Origin: Archegozetes longisetosus
Lineage: Eukaryota; Arthropoda; Arachnida; Sarcoptiformes; Trhypochthoniidae
Direction: 5' to 3'
DNA: 64,000 nt
Assembly: GCA_018873245.2 (NCBI GenBank)
Contig: JAEMBT020000008.1
Coordinates: 6,698,238-6,762,237 of the forward strand
Shown here piece by piece: positions 1 through 12,025 of the stretch (its first letter is position 1; each line of letters begins with the position of its first letter). The notes beneath the pieces are model-generated. The model worked only from the letters and a program-made list of their open reading frames with translations. It made no database searches and was not told the origin of the DNA. The translations under genes and the position numbers were made by a program.

Positions 1-1260
1 TTTATTTTATTATAAATTAATGCTAAAATGGAACATTCTACAATGAAACAGAAACGCTTATCAAGTGTTTCTGATGAGATTCTTTAATCATTATCTCATC
101 GATGTAATAAGTATAATGCACCAATACATAAATACATATATAAAATATGAAACATCTTCTCGATAAGATTTTATATAATATGGGTCAATTACTTTTGATT
201 ATGCAGCCGAAATGATACTATTTCAATGTTGCTTTTCAGATGAGTTCCAAAATGCAATTATAAGTCATTTGAAAGCAAAATAAATTATTAGACAATATCT
301 TATTTGAAATATATTATCTTAATATATTAATTTATTAAATATCAATGAAATTATAGAAATTAATGGTGAGGATTAGCATAAGACAACGTTGCCTCATAGC
401 GTAGCGCTTAGAACTGGATGTCCAACATCGAAAAGCCACAGGAGTGCCGTATTTTTAACCTATATTTTGAATCTGTCTAAAATGCAAGCCCTCATACATT
501 GAAAAGTAAGATCATTTAGGGTGCATGGTTAGTGTGACCAACGCCTGTCGGGAACACCCAAGATATTAATAGAAAAAGTAAAAAGAACTAAAACAACTTC
601 GGGACAAAATTTTTATTACATTTATTTCAATAATTATTGCCTAAAAGCATTTTATCGCGGATTTAACAAAATTTTGGAGTTTTCATTAAACTACATAAGA
701 TTTAAATTCAATACAATTGAAATCGAAGTTAATTAAGCTAAATAAATTCAAATCGATGAATATTTGAATTAGATCTAAATCATTTAAATCATTGACAAAT
801 AGTTAGTTTAATTAATAAAAAACTGGTTAACAACTAGAACTCCAGGTTAAGAGCTATGAATCGTAATTCGATATTATATCATCATTATGATAAAGCTAAT
901 TTTTTTAGTGAAATGATTTTTGAGAAAACGTCAATTATCAGTACTTCAAAACGTAGTTTTTCAGACGTATCGTTTGAACACAGCAAAAAGTGGATAACTT
1001 AGCGATGGATAAGTTTGTCACATACAATTTACATTAACTAACCTATGTGATCATATATCTAAATTATAAAATTTTTTTTGATATAACATGGCCAATACGT
1101 AATATGATCACATTTTACCTACTAATAACAGGTAAAACTACTTAAGCTGTTTATTAAAAGTTAAAAAATTTCGCTAAAAACATTAATTAGGAGAATTTGA
1201 ATAAGTTACTCAAGTTGTTAGATGATCGAATTTTATTTTTATATTGATAAAAATTGGAAT
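1..1260. other. Intergenic AT-rich DNA, no gene seen
   Basis: No reading frame with recognisable protein features and no clear transposon ends were found. A short stretch at 391-450 loosely resembles the 5' half of a tRNA but has no convincing B box or cloverleaf; it is listed under rejected items. Confidence 0.5.
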
Positions 1261-1740
1261 GTGTAGATATTGTACTTTTCGGTAAAACAAGTAGAATCAA
1301 GACTGCCGTATTGGCCCTGTAAGTATAATAATCATTGCAGAATTTATCCAAAAATTTTAATAAAAGATGAAGCAATCTTTGTTGTCTTGATATATAATGT
1401 TTTACCGATTATGAGAAATGTCCACAATACACATCATATGGTATTAATTTCGAAGAATATGCTAGAAACTATGCTTATAAAAGATTTGAATACTCGTATT
1501 TATTAATATAATGAAATATACATATATAACAAGTTACTAACAAATGATGAAATTATCATTTACTTAACCAATCAAAATAACAAACAATTTGTAAACAAGA
1601 TTAAAGATGCTTGCCAGAATAGGACGTGCAGTAATGATTGTCTAATAAAGGAGTGTCATGGAATTTATAAGTACAGCTTTGATGAACAAACATAAACGAA
1701 GTATGATCTAAAACATCTTGAAACCCATCTTTATATTCTA

Positions 1741-1807
<67 letters not shown>

Positions 1808-2100
1808 ATCGGATTATTCACAATATCATTTATATACTGGGTATTATCGCAAGCCTATAGTTCGCGATTAAGCTAAAACTTACGGTCATTTTGATGAAGA
1901 TCCGAATAATTGTATACTTATTGGTCCTTTAGTAACTGGCTTACATTGTGGAATTATTGGAATTGGCTCCGGAGCAGAAATTAAATGTCTTAATATATAA
2001 CTGGGAAAATTTACAGAGCATATAAATTTAAAAATAGATTCTATCGTATAGCTTATGGAGAATACTGTATATGAAGTAATGAGCATTTTTAAACTCAATA
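1261..2100 (+). pseudogene. Unrecognised gene debris, doubtful
   Basis: Three stretches on the plus strand stay open longer than expected for DNA this AT-rich: about 1270-1506, 1531-1690 and 1803-1996. The second encodes four closely spaced cysteines (residues read as C..RTCSNDCLIKEC). The third contains a glycine-rich segment around 1917-1975. They lie in different frames and are separated by the AAT microsatellite. They could be exons of one decayed gene, or chance. I do not recognise the family and can see no reliable splice sites or promoter. No function is proposed. Confidence 0.18.
1743..1803. repeat. (AAT)n microsatellite
   Basis: About twenty uninterrupted AAT units are visible by eye. 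Pure length suggests an actively slipping locus. It separates two open stretches of the doubtful gene debris around it. Confidence 0.97.
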
Positions 2101-2890
2101 AACTTTAGAAGTATATAATTGAAAATGAATTATTGTTAATATTTTATTGTGAAATAAAGTTTTCACAAATTAACTATCGTTAATAGTGATTAATTACTAG
2201 CAATATAAATATATATTGAATTTAGTGACTTTAAATTTTGATCGTCCGATGAAAGTATCATTTCTATAGAATCTTTCCAATTGAATAATTTTCTAAATTA
2301 GTTCTTTCAAAATCATAAATATATTATTAAATCAATTATACGTTTTACAATCAAGATTTGGAAAAAAAATATCAAAGTAATTTTGACATAAATTTCAAGT
2401 TCAAGGTGAATTCGTTGTACGAATGTTAATATAAGATAACCATAATATTTCACATCCTTAAGTTACTTTATTCTGGTTCTGTAATAATCAATAAGATATA
2501 TGTCAAAATTATGTACGATTTATATAATGTAACTTTATTTTTGTACAATTACACTTAAGGTATCTTGTTTAATATCGTGTTAGAATTTTAATGAACTATA
2601 GTATTAGAATAAACTTTAAAAAATCGAATACATATTATTTAAGATATCATATAAGTACTTTATCGAGAATATAGTAAAGGATTAAAAGAAACAAAATCAA
2701 TGTTTAAGAAAAAGAGATCAATGCCATTAATCATTAAGATAAAAAAGGAAGGGACTAACGAATATTAATTAGACAATTGGTTTATAAATAGAGATAACAT
2801 AAAAGAGTCAAACCATTTTGCGTTGAAAATACTTAATTGAGATACTACTCGTGATTTTCAAGCTTGTGCTGATGTTTATGAGCTTCAGTT
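2101..2890. other. Intergenic AT-rich DNA upstream of the peptide gene
   Basis: Nothing recognisable is seen. The last part leads into the promoter region of the secreted-peptide gene. Confidence 0.5.
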
Positions 2891-2898
2891 ATTGTATA

Positions 2899-3010
2899 AA
2901 CCTTTAGATAACCAATATTCCCAGGTAACTTTTACTTAATTTATTTATTTAGAATATACAGGTATAAACAGGTATAAAAGTAGAGCAACTCTAACAAACT
3001 AACAGAGACT
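2899..3010 (+). promoter_or_regulatory. TATA promoter of the secreted-peptide gene
   Basis: A TATA box (GTATAAAAG) lies at 2972-2980, about 60 bp before the start codon at 3039. A plausible initiator (ACAAACTAACAG) follows roughly 25-30 bp downstream. The block 2899-2998 is repeated, diverged, at 50099-50196 in the loop of the large palindrome. There the TATA region reads GGTATATATAG and the match stops near the expected transcription start. Conservation of a promoter block away from its gene suggests that this peptide gene belongs to a multicopy family with shared upstream sequence. Confidence 0.6.
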
Positions 3011-3038
3011 GCAATCAAAGTTTCATCAACTTTCAACA

Positions 3039-3287
3039 ATGAAGTTGCTCGTTTTATTCGCTTGTTTCATTCTACTATTAGTCTGCAAAAACACTGTTGA
3101 CACATTTTGTCTAGAAAGCTGTGATGGATATCGAGCGCGCTGTTACAGGAATAACAAAGGAGCAAGAGACATCATTTGTCGTATTCCAAGCAGATATTGC
3201 CAATTTCAGTTTTTGTTTGGAACATGCTATTGCTGTAATTTCAACGAGACACTCGGACGCGAATTTCACCCACTTAGTTTAGGTTAA
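3039..3287 (+). CDS. Small secreted cysteine-rich peptide
   Basis: This is a single-exon gene for 82 residues. Residues 1-22 form a classical signal peptide: Met-Lys, then a run of Leu, Val, Phe and Ile, ending near VDT. The mature part holds eight cysteines spaced C-x3-C-x6-C-x11-C-x6-C-x8-C-x1-C-C, so four disulfides are likely, followed by an acidic and aromatic tail without cysteine. This architecture is shared by defensin-like antimicrobial peptides and by venom or salivary peptides; I cannot assign a family from the spacing alone. The start codon is supported by the signal peptide and by the TATA box about 60 bp upstream. The frame is uninterrupted, and no poly(A) signal is obvious downstream. 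It is the best candidate host gene in the window. Confidence 0.75.
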   Translation: MKLLVLFACFILLLVCKNTVDTFCLESCDGYRARCYRNNKGARDIICRIPSRYCQFQFLFGTCYCCNFNETLGREFHPLSLG

Positions 3288-3825
3288 GAGGGATATTGAT
3301 ATTATAATGTTAATGTTAAATTTGCTAATATATCTGCTTTATAATGACGTGATTTATAATACTGTAGGGTATTTTTAACTCTTTTATTCTCATAAATGGG
3401 TGTTTGATGTCCGTAAGGAATATATAACTTTATTTTCGTACTGTACAGTACGCTTGAAGCACCTTGTTTTATGAGTTGTAACATGTGTATTTTGATGCTA
3501 TCAATAATCAGAAATCTGTTTTGTCTGATTTTACATTAATTTTTAAATATTGTGAGTTATAACTTTCTTGAGCTTATATGAAATTACTCTTATAGACTTC
3601 AATAGTCAATCGTCAATTACCGACTTCATCTTTAATAGCTGTATTTATCCTAAAAGTTCTTGAATTAAATGATTGTCGACTATTTTCATTTTTATGTAAA
3701 TGTGAAAAGCATTAGTCCTATTTATTAAATTGTGTAAAACTCGTGTTAATAGTAGTTTAGCAAAAAAATAATAATTTTGCCTCATTTAAGAGTAACCATA
3801 TGTTATATTACGAAGTCGAGATTTG
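3288..3825. other. Downstream flank of the peptide gene
   Basis: AT-rich DNA without a recognisable gene. It should hold the 3' untranslated region of the peptide gene. The LINE begins at its right edge. Confidence 0.4.
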
Positions 3826-4011
3826 AACTCAATTAAGGAAACAGTAACTTTATTCTGGAGTTCAGTATCGTGAAAAGAAATTGAACAATAAATATAATCA
3901 ATTTAGTGAAAATTAAATCAAATCAAGTGTAAAGTGAAAACAAGCACAAAACAGTGCATACGTGGACAAAACATCTGTTCAAAAGTTGTCAAACCTATAC
4001 TAGCCATAGCT

Positions 4012-5087
4012 ATGGCCGGTCCACAACTTTTCCTTAACTTTAACACAAAGGTTAAGTGTATGAGTGACCGCTTCACTGAGAAGAAAAGTAAATTTAATGA
4101 TATTTTGAAAACATGTAATCTTTCGGTTAAAAAGAAAACAGAATTAGAAAAATTGATTCAAGAACTTGAGCTAATATTTGAGGAACAAAAACAACTACTA
4201 ATCAGCGAAAACAAATCAAAACAACAAATAATTCAAACTCAAACTAGTAATCAACCGACAAGAAAAACATTCGGAAGTTATAAAACCCAACACAAATACA
4301 ATAATAAATACGAAAAAAAAACATCACACGTCTTAGCCATTCATCCAAAAGATTCGAACAGGACTTCAGAAGAGGCGAAAAACAAATCAAATCGAAAATA
4401 GATTTAAGAAACCCAGATAGGAGTCAACAAAATAAAAAATATCAATAAAAATGGGATTTTAATCGAATGTCAAACCAAATCAGATGTCGAGAAACTAAAG
4501 CAGGAGATCGAAGATAAACATTCGACAAGTTTCGAGGCAAAAATTCCGGCAAAAAGGTGACCAAAAGTAATCATATGTAATGTACCAAAAGATTACAACA
4601 AAGTCTATTGGAAAACATCACAAAAAATCACTTTTTAAATAGCAACTCAGAAAATATTGATGAAAACTTTGAATTTAAATTTGACTTAAAAACAAAGAAT
4701 GAAAATCTCGAGCACTTATTAGTCGAAACAAGCCCACAACTAAGAAAACAAATTATAAATAACAAATACCTAAACATTGAATGGAATCGGTGTCGACTCG
4801 CAGATTTTGTATCTATTGTAAGATGCTTTAACTGCTTAGGCTTTGAACATTTCAAAAGAGATTGCAAATCACCGAAGCATTGCTCGCATTGCGCAAGTAC
4901 CGAACATACACAAGAATCATGTGAATCCAATTTCAAAAAGTGTATTAACTGCGAAAAATTTAACCTAAAGAACAAAAACTCAAACCAATTACTGCTAAAC
5001 ACAAATCATGATGCAATGTCAAAAAGTTGCAAAACCTATGAATACATAAGATCTAAAGTAATAGAGAAAATAGATTATGAACAATAA
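4012..5087 (+). pseudogene. LINE ORF1 (gag-like nucleic-acid binding protein), broken
   Basis: The likely start is the ATG at 4012 (MAGPQLFLNF). A charged, coiled-coil-like segment follows at about 4080-4230. The first frame stops at 4399-4401. Homology continues in another frame with an RRM-like stretch at 4420-4610 (ILIECQTKSDVEKLKQEI then PKVIICNVPKDYNK), interrupted by TGA at 4558. From 4608 the frame is open to 5087 and carries two perfect CCHC knuckles, CFNCLGFEHFKRDC and CSHCASTEHTQESC, plus the start of a third (CINC). These knuckles bind the LINE RNA in the ribonucleoprotein particle. At least three breaks separate the parts. Confidence 0.82.
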
Positions 5088-5129
5088 TCATAATTACAAT
5101 CATAATATCGACATCAAAATACTTCAAAT

Positions 5130-5790
5130 AAACTTACAAAATCTATTCGTGCAACAGACGTACTGAGAAAGTATGTCATCGAAGACAATATAGATGTGGT
5201 GCTAGCTCAAGAGCCATATCTTATAGAAAATAAAGTGAAATCGTTTGGTGATTTTCACGTCTTTCATTCAAATAATAAACCAAAGACTCAAATAATAATA
5301 AACTCGTTCAAATTCAATGCGATACCCATGATACAGTATACAAACGATTACAGTGTCTGATGTAATCTTAAATACAACAATGAACACATCCACCTGTGCT
5401 CTGCATATCTACCACCAGATCCGAATCCACCCAAAAAACCAGAAGAAATATTAGACTCAATAAGTAAAGAGATAGACTCGCTCAAACCAAAGTACTATTT
5501 GATTGGCACAGACTGTAACGCTAAAAATAGATTATGGAAAAGCAACCTAAATAGTAAAAGATCAAAAATAATAATTGAATTTCTATCAGAAAAACAATTT
5601 TTCTTTCTCAACAACTCAGACAAACTCACATATATCAGTAGCTCAGGTCAATCAATAATAGATTTAACTCTAAGCAATGATAACTCCCTGAGATATTGTC
5701 GGAACTGGAGAGTAGAGATGATGAGACCAACTCTGATCACTCATATATTCGAGTGGATATACAATTCAATAATCAAATGCTAAACAGCAT
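5130..5790 (+). pseudogene. LINE APE endonuclease domain, broken
   Basis: Shifting frames encode the exonuclease-endonuclease-phosphatase fold that nicks the target DNA. An early segment reads VLAQEPYLIENK, followed by HLCSAYLPPDPNPP. The catalytic GDxNA-type motif appears as GTDCNAKNRLW near 5506-5538. The late conserved block reads SSSGQSIIDLTLS near 5638-5680. The catalytic SDH triad (NSDHSYIRV) is present near 5730-5757, but one frame away from the preceding block. The key residues survive while the frame is broken at least twice, which fits fairly recent death of the copy. Confidence 0.8.
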
Positions 5791-6426
5791 TAACCCCAAC
5801 CATAACCTCGACCTTCATCGCCTAAAATACATAAATAAAAAATTGTTTCAAAAAAGCAAATTGGGATCAATTCAAAGAACAAATAAATAATAGAGTTGAA
5901 AATATTAACATAAATAGCATTAAAGATTGCAACGAGCTCGAAGACAAGGTGATGGAACTAATCGAAGAAATACAACAATCAATGTATGAATCTATTCCTC
6001 AAAAAAGACACAACAAAAAGTCGGTCCACTGGTGTACAACAGAAATTTCTGAGAAAAAAAAAGAAGTGAACAAACTAAGAAAAGCATATCAGAGAGCAAA
6101 AGATCCAAACATTATATTAAGAAATAAAATAATTTATTACCCCCAGAAAAAATTATATCAGAATATGATTAAAGAAAGTAAAATTAAAAGCTGGAGGAGT
6201 TTCTGCTCCGAGTCTGACGTATGGGGACTGCCATACAGAATAGCGCATGAAAAAATTAAACCAAATATCTCAATTCCAAACATAAAGAAATCAGACAACA
6301 GTTTCACAAAAACTTCAATCGAATCAATGGAATATATAATTAACAGCCTTCTACCAGATGATGATATGAATACAGATAATGAGTTTCACAAAAACATCAG
6401 AGCTATGGCAGAGGAAGATATAAATA

Positions 6427-7770
6427 CAGAAAATGACTGAGTTCGACTTACCTAAATTGAATAATATAATAAATGAATTAAAACCAAATAAGAGTCCCGG
6501 ATGGGATCAAATTAATGACAAAATAATTAAAGTGATCTTTGAAATTCAACCAAATTACATGTTAAAAATTTTCAATCATTGTTTAAAACTGAACTAATTT
6601 TCAAACGCCTGGAAAATATCAATAATCAAAATCCTTAAAAAGTCAAACGGAAAGCCTGAGTACGAAATCTCTACATACCGACTAATATTCCTTCTCTGTT
6701 TTTGGGAAATTACTTGAAAAACTAATTGGCAATCGAATGAACGTCCATCTAAGAAGCAAAAATTTGTTATCTAAAAGACAATTTGGCTTTACAAAACAGC
6801 AATCAACAACTGACGCCATCAAATACATCACAGACAAAGCTAGAAATTCTATCAAAAAGAAAACATACTTACTTCTAATAAGCATAGACATCAAAGGAGC
6901 TTTTGATCACGCATTGTGGCCACACATCCTGTATCAGCTCAGGAAGAAAGGGTGTCCCAAAAATATATATCTAATAATAAAAAGCTACTTGAGTAAAAGG
7001 AAGGCATATCTATATGTGGATCTGAATACGTCAGCAAGTACCTGACCATGGTCTGTCCTCAGGGCTCATGTCTGGGACCATAGCTTTGGAACGTGCTCTA
7101 CAATGATTTATTAGAAGTCATCTTACCAGGAAATACAGAAATAATTATATTTTGCGACGACACCGGTCTGACTATCACTAATAAAAATATTAATACACTA
7201 GAAAAAATTGCAAACAAAGCATTAGAAGAGATCAATAAATGGGTCACAAATGCGAAAATACAATTCAATGCATCCAAAACCACTGCAGTCCTGTTCACAA
7301 ATAAACGAAATCTCCCAAATCCAAATATCTTCATGGGCGAGAAAAAAATTGAAATCATAAATGAAATAAAATACTTAGGAGTAATACTAGACAAAAAACT
7401 TCAATTCTATTCACACATTAAGTACATTACCGAAGAAAGCCTTCGTAAGACTCAAACTTTCGGCTATCGCTCGAAATACATGGGGGCTGAAAGCGCAAGA
7501 ACTAAAAATACTTTATATCGCGGCTATTGAACCCATCCTTCTATACGCAGCACCAGTATGGGCTCAAAACCTAAACAAAACAAAAATTAATTTATTGAGA
7601 AGGACACAAATACACATAGCTATGAGAATAATTAAGCGTACAGAACGATATCCTATGAGTCCTCGATAGTCATCGCAGGACTAATTCCTATTGATATAAA
7701 AATTAAAGAAAGTATAAATAACTTTATATTAAAAAGAGCTGAAAAACAGACAATTGGTGGATTTAATAGC
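6427..7770 (+). pseudogene. LINE reverse transcriptase domain, broken
   Basis: The fingers begin near 6480 with LKPNKSPGWDQINDKIIK. A long open part at 6737-7045 carries KRQFGFTKQQSTTDA and the motif A region LLISIDIKGAFDHALW. Motif B reads MVCPQGSCLGP near 7048-7080, in another frame. The catalytic box is FCDD at 7150-7161, with both aspartates intact, in the open segment 7093-7530. The thumb region follows (KYLGVILDKKLQFYSHI, then YIAAIEPILLYAAPVWAQ in a new frame near 7516-7570). This enzyme would prime reverse transcription from the nicked target. Several frame shifts and stops make it non-functional. Confidence 0.86.
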
Positions 7771-7799
7771 GAATTTATTGAAAAAAAGTTGATTATGGA

Positions 7800-8761
7800 T
7801 TGCTTCCACACCCGGCAACTCATCTAAAGATAAAAATTATAGACAACACTGAAGAGGAACACACAGTGACGGTCTTTACCGATCGCTCAAAATTTGAAAC
7901 AAGCGCTGGCTCAGCGTTTGTCGTATATATTAATGAAATGGAAGTTAAAACAGGTCTTTACAGAATTGGTTGTTTCTGTTCAGTATTTCAGGCAGAACTC
8001 ATTGCCATCAGAGAGGCCATCAAATGGTTAACATCAATACTTGGGCCCAACAGTGAAAGTGTAGCGTTGCCTCAAATTGTGAACATTTTTCACACACTAA
8101 TAAGTGATAAAAAATTACTGATTTCTAGCGAATCCATGAGTGTTATACTCGCCATAAAACAGTTCGACAACACACATCCAATTGTTGTCGAGATTAAAAA
8201 CCTTATCAAAAAATAGAAAATTATATTAGAATAGACTTCAAATGGACTAAAGGGCACTCAGGAATAGGTGGGAATGAAAGGGCGGACAATCTGGCAAAAG
8301 AGGCCTCAAGCATACCAATAAATGAATCAGTGTATGAGTTGATGCCGCTCTCATTTGTAAAAAGACAATTAAGAACTCAATCTCTGAATGATTGGAATAG
8401 TCAATGGCTAAAAACCGAAAAGGGTTCGCACACAAAACTGTTCTTCCCTTCAGTGCATGTGAGAATGAGAACCAAACACTTTGTGCCAAATTTTACCATA
8501 ACTCAGTTCATCTCTAGTCACGGACACTTCAACTCATACTTAGTTCGGTTCCATTTGAGTGACCACTGGAGGTGTGAATGCGAAGATGCTCTCGAATCGC
8601 CTCTGCATCTGATCTATAATTGTGACAAACATCTTATAAATAGGCAGGATCTCATCAATGAAGTGATACGGCTGGGCCTGAAGTGGCCGATAAGACTAAA
8701 TCTGTTAATAGAAAACAAGCATTTATTCATTGAATTGAAATCATTTCTAAAATATCTATAA
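7800..8761 (+). pseudogene. LINE RNase H and C-terminal domain, broken
   Basis: The RNase H fold is recognisable: VTVFTDRSKFETSAG (first catalytic Asp), VFQAELIAIREA (catalytic Glu) and, in the next frame, FKWTKGHSGIGGNERADNLA with the late His and Asp. The third acidic site, usually DS, reads SESM, so a catalytic aspartate has become glutamate. One TAG at 8214-8216 and a frame change separate the two halves. The final segment, open to 8761, carries SSHGHFNSYLVRFHLSDHW, CECEDALESPLHLIYNC and a short tail. This Cys/His end is typical of R1/I/LOA-type ORF2 proteins and supports the clade assignment. Confidence 0.84.
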
Positions 8762-8990
8762 TTCTTCTATACTACTCTAAATACATGTACATATATATCA
8801 AGATTATTACTATCTAACTTAAGAGACATACAATTTTTAAAAAATTACAATTATCAAAACATAATTAATGAAAACACAACCATAGCACGTGTTGAACAAA
8901 ATAAGCCTAAATTAGTAAACTATATAAAAAAAACTGTATGTAATGTCTGCGTAGTACTGGTAGTGGTGTACAGACAAACCTAATAAAAAA

Positions 8991-9391
8991 TATGTTATAT
9001 TATAACCCTAATGAAAAATTATAAGACTTTTTGGTTTTTAAAGCATTTATATTTCAAATCTGAAATATTTCAATATGGCTTTTAAAGCATCAGCCATAGA
9101 ATCAAAATATTCAACGCTAATTTCTTGACAAAATGAATTTTTCGAAAGTTTAGAAGCTGCATTTTTCTCGCATCAAGCAGAATCATTGCAAGTGCTGAAG
9201 AACAACAAACCTTTTCCCTTCTTTTGCTATTATTTTATGAATTTTTAGTGCAAGATCAAAGTGCTTTCCCGAATAAGTGACATTTTTCTTATATCTAAAT
9301 TGTCAGTAATCCTTTTAATTTTATAAACGAAATGATCCAAGAGTAGTATTAGATAATTTCTAGAAATAGCGACCCAGGAAAAGTGTAGATA
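8991..9391. other. Spacer between LINE and repeat C
   Basis: No gene or element end was recognised in this 400-bp AT-rich stretch. Confidence 0.4.
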
Positions 9392-10150
9392 TTTTTAAAG
9401 CGAATACCCCATAGCATTAGTACGAAGAGAAATAATGAGTAAATTTTATTATTCAATTTTTGATGTCTACCACATTCAAATAATAAAAGAACTCAAGATT
9501 TGATCATTTTGATAGATGATTCAGTTTCTAATAGGGTGACCAAGTCAAAAACTGTTAAATGCGGGACAAAAAATTTTGACCCCCTTAAAAAATTTTTTTA
9601 AAAAGTTTTAATCTGATTGAAGTTACAAATCACAGTTTGAAATAACAATTATTTGAAATATAAACTAAAGATTTGATTGAGAACTGCACTTTATAAGAGT
9701 CACACACGATATGAATGAAAACAAGGTATCAGATAAACACGGATTAAAACACTTTTTATATAAAGACTTCCACATATTTTAAGATAAGAAACGTGTTGGC
9801 AACAAAATTGCATTATTTGCATTAAATAAAAACAAAGTGGAAATTTGTTTATATAAATCTTAAAATACATGATATTTTCCGTCCCGCAAAAGGTGCATAC
9901 GGTATGCGGGACACAACTCTTAAATGCGGGACACTTGGTCACCCTAGTTTCTAACTGTATCAGAAAAACATGCTCTGTGATAATGCTTTGTCACTATTTA
10001 GAGAACGCTTAATCAAAACAAAATAATTAGAGATATTATTTTCAACGCTAATTCCTAAATTATATTTTATAAATAACTACTTGATATTTTAAGTTTACAA
10101 CTCCTGAAATCTAATTTTTTGAATTGAGATTAAAGTCAAGTGTTATGCAA
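9392..10150 (+). repeat. Repeat C, copy 1 (interrupted by a hAT MITE)
   Basis: The sequence on both sides of the MITE recurs in reverse at 30445-30790 and in the same orientation at 61690-61930. Shared landmarks include the string starting GATTCAGTTTCTAA and the string AATAATTAGAGATATTAT. The copies are diverged. No protein coding was seen, and the parent element is unknown. Confidence 0.75.
9532..9946. mobile_element. hAT-type MITE, 415 bp
   Basis: The ends are inverted repeats beginning TAGGGTGACCAAGT, followed further in by AAATGCGGGACA on both sides. It is flanked by a perfect 8-bp direct duplication GTTTCTAA (9524-9531 and 9947-9954). The repeat C copy near 61815 shows the empty site with a single GTTTCTAA. 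An 8-bp duplication and TAGGGTGACCA-type termini fit the hAT superfamily. It contains no transposase and depends on an autonomous relative. Confidence 0.9.
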
Positions 10151-10255
10151 GTTTAAATCAGTTTTTCATTTCTTTAAAATATTTTGTCAAACAGTTATCG
10201 TTAAAATACTTTATATTTTATGTAATGCTTTACTAACGCTTTCAAGGTTATCGCT

Positions 10256-12025
10256 GTGTTAACATTTGCTTACTCATTGAGTTACAATTAAACTTAAATA
10301 TGAATTATTTGATTTTAACATAGTAAACAACCCAATAATCACTAATAATCAAATGATTTGATGCACTTTTTAAGCCAGATAAAGTTCAAAAAATCCCAAA
10401 AGAATGTTTGAACACAACAAAATCTCAATTATCGCACATGTTAATAATTAATTAATAAATTCAATAAAGTCATGTCAATAACTCCTGAAGCCCACAGAAT
10501 ATTGTTATCCTGTTTCCTGACTAGATTCTAATGTTTGTTACATTTGTATCTTTTTTATATGACTTATTCACGACATGTGAGTCAATAAATATCAATTATA
10601 ATTATCAGTAGTGAGTCAAGTGTTGATTTTTATTCTCAAAATTTGAGTTAACATTTAAACTATAGTTGTCTGACCAAGACTATCAGTTTCTATGCTGCCC
10701 CTAACTTTTTATCTCTACGCATTAGGTATTAAATTAAAACTATTTGGTGTCAATTGTGCAATAGAAATTACAAATAAGCGATTCTAAAAAAAGTGAAGAA
10801 ATTAAAAGAAGAGAAAAATAGGGAAAGAGCAGAAAGACCTAGTTTATTATCCATTAGTACAACTTAAGAAGCTGGAATCAAAATATACTTGACTTAAGGG
10901 AGAGTTTGAGAAACGAGATTATATTATACTTATATGAAGATAGCCTTTACGGGAAGAGGCGTGTAAAAAACTTGAAGGAGATTGGCAAGCTTGGGAGGTG
11001 AAGAAAATAATATTAAAATCTTTTCTAAAACTGAAAAAGTAAAAAGAAATACTAGTACTTGGAGGAAGTCAGTTGCAGTTCTTTCTTATGTAAAGCAAAA
11101 ATGAGCCGATTTAAGTATGGGTCCGCGCTAACAGTAGTCGTTACACTTAGTGTGGGATTAATTAATATATTGAACATCCTATAAGTTTGCTAATTATCGT
11201 CCATATTGTGGTCTGATGGAAATCACGCCATCACAACGAGCCACTCCTCATTACTATCAACGGTTAAGTTTTTAAGTGTACACTAAGAGTTGAGTGGAGT
11301 CAAAACATGTTGGAGTTGTTTATCGAAGATGTATCGCATACCTATCAATGCAGTCAGTATTCAAGAGATAAACTCGATAGCAATACTAATACTGTTATTG
11401 TGTGTAAACCCTTTGTCCACATTTTTTGACTCTAAGGTGAAGGCTCTGACATGAAGGGGTCTGATAATAAACACTAAATATGACTTCATCTAATCACTTC
11501 ATTGACCATGTTTTACTATTGCTTTCAGTACAGTTACCACCAAATAGTTTTACTTTAATCCCTGATGCGTAGAAATGAAAAGTTAGGGACAGCATAAAAT
11601 TGAATAATCTTAGTCAGAGAACAATAGTTTAAGTGTTAACTCAAATTTTGAGAACAAAAGTCTACACTTGACTCACGACTAATAATTATGATTTATATTT
11701 ATTGACTCATATCGTAAATAAGTTATACAAAAAGATACAAATGTAACAAACATTAGAATCTAGTCAGGAAACAAGATAACAATATTCTGTGGGCTTCAGG
11801 AGTTATTGACATGACTTTATTGAATTTACTAATTAATTATAAACGGGTGCGATAATTAAGATTTTACGTTGTGCTGAAGCATACTTTTGAACTTTAATGA
11901 ACTTTACTGACTCAGAAAGTGCATCAAATCATTTGATTATCAGTGATTATTGGTCGTTCACTACTTTAAAATTAAATGATTCATATTTTAAGTTTAATAG
12001 TAACTCAATGAATGAGCAAGCCATT
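10256..12025. repeat. Foldback-type inverted repeat, arms about 510 bp
   Basis: The segment 10256-10770 matches the reverse complement of 11518-12025, with moderate divergence and small indels. Landmarks are GTCAATAACTCCTGAAGC on the left and GGCTTCAGGAGTTATTGAC on the right. The spacer 10771-11517 has no recognisable gene; a part near 11150-11285 resembles 31580-31670. The structure resembles a foldback element or a transposon whose interior was replaced. No target duplication was recognised, so the outer limits are approximate. Confidence 0.75.

Larger units (their letters stand above)
3830..8990 (+). mobile_element. Decayed Jockey-group LINE (I/R1/LOA-like)
   Basis: A non-LTR retrotransposon is laid out in canonical order on the plus strand: ORF1 with zinc knuckles, APE-type endonuclease, reverse transcriptase, RNase H and a C-terminal cysteine/histidine region. 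RNase H together with a tail motif around SSHGHFNSYLVRF places it among the I, R1 and LOA clades of the Jockey superfamily. The element is close to full length (about 5.1 kb) but carries roughly ten frame breaks, so it is dead. The exact ends are unclear: the 5' end is placed near 3830-3860 and the 3' end in the A-rich stretch near 8980. I found no convincing target-site duplication. Confidence 0.88.

Noticed and set aside
391-450. tRNA-like start (GCCTCATAGCGTAGCGCTTAG)
   Set aside because: It resembles a tRNA A box, but no acceptor stem pairing, proper anticodon arm or GGTTCGAATCC-type B box follows. At most it is an eroded tRNA-derived SINE head.
4628-5002. Minus-strand 124-codon open frame
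   Set aside because: It is the antisense shadow of LINE ORF1, whose plus-strand frame has real zinc knuckles.
9700-9942. Minus-strand 80-codon frame with several cysteines
   Set aside because: It lies entirely inside the 415-bp hAT MITE and uses its terminal repeat as coding sequence.
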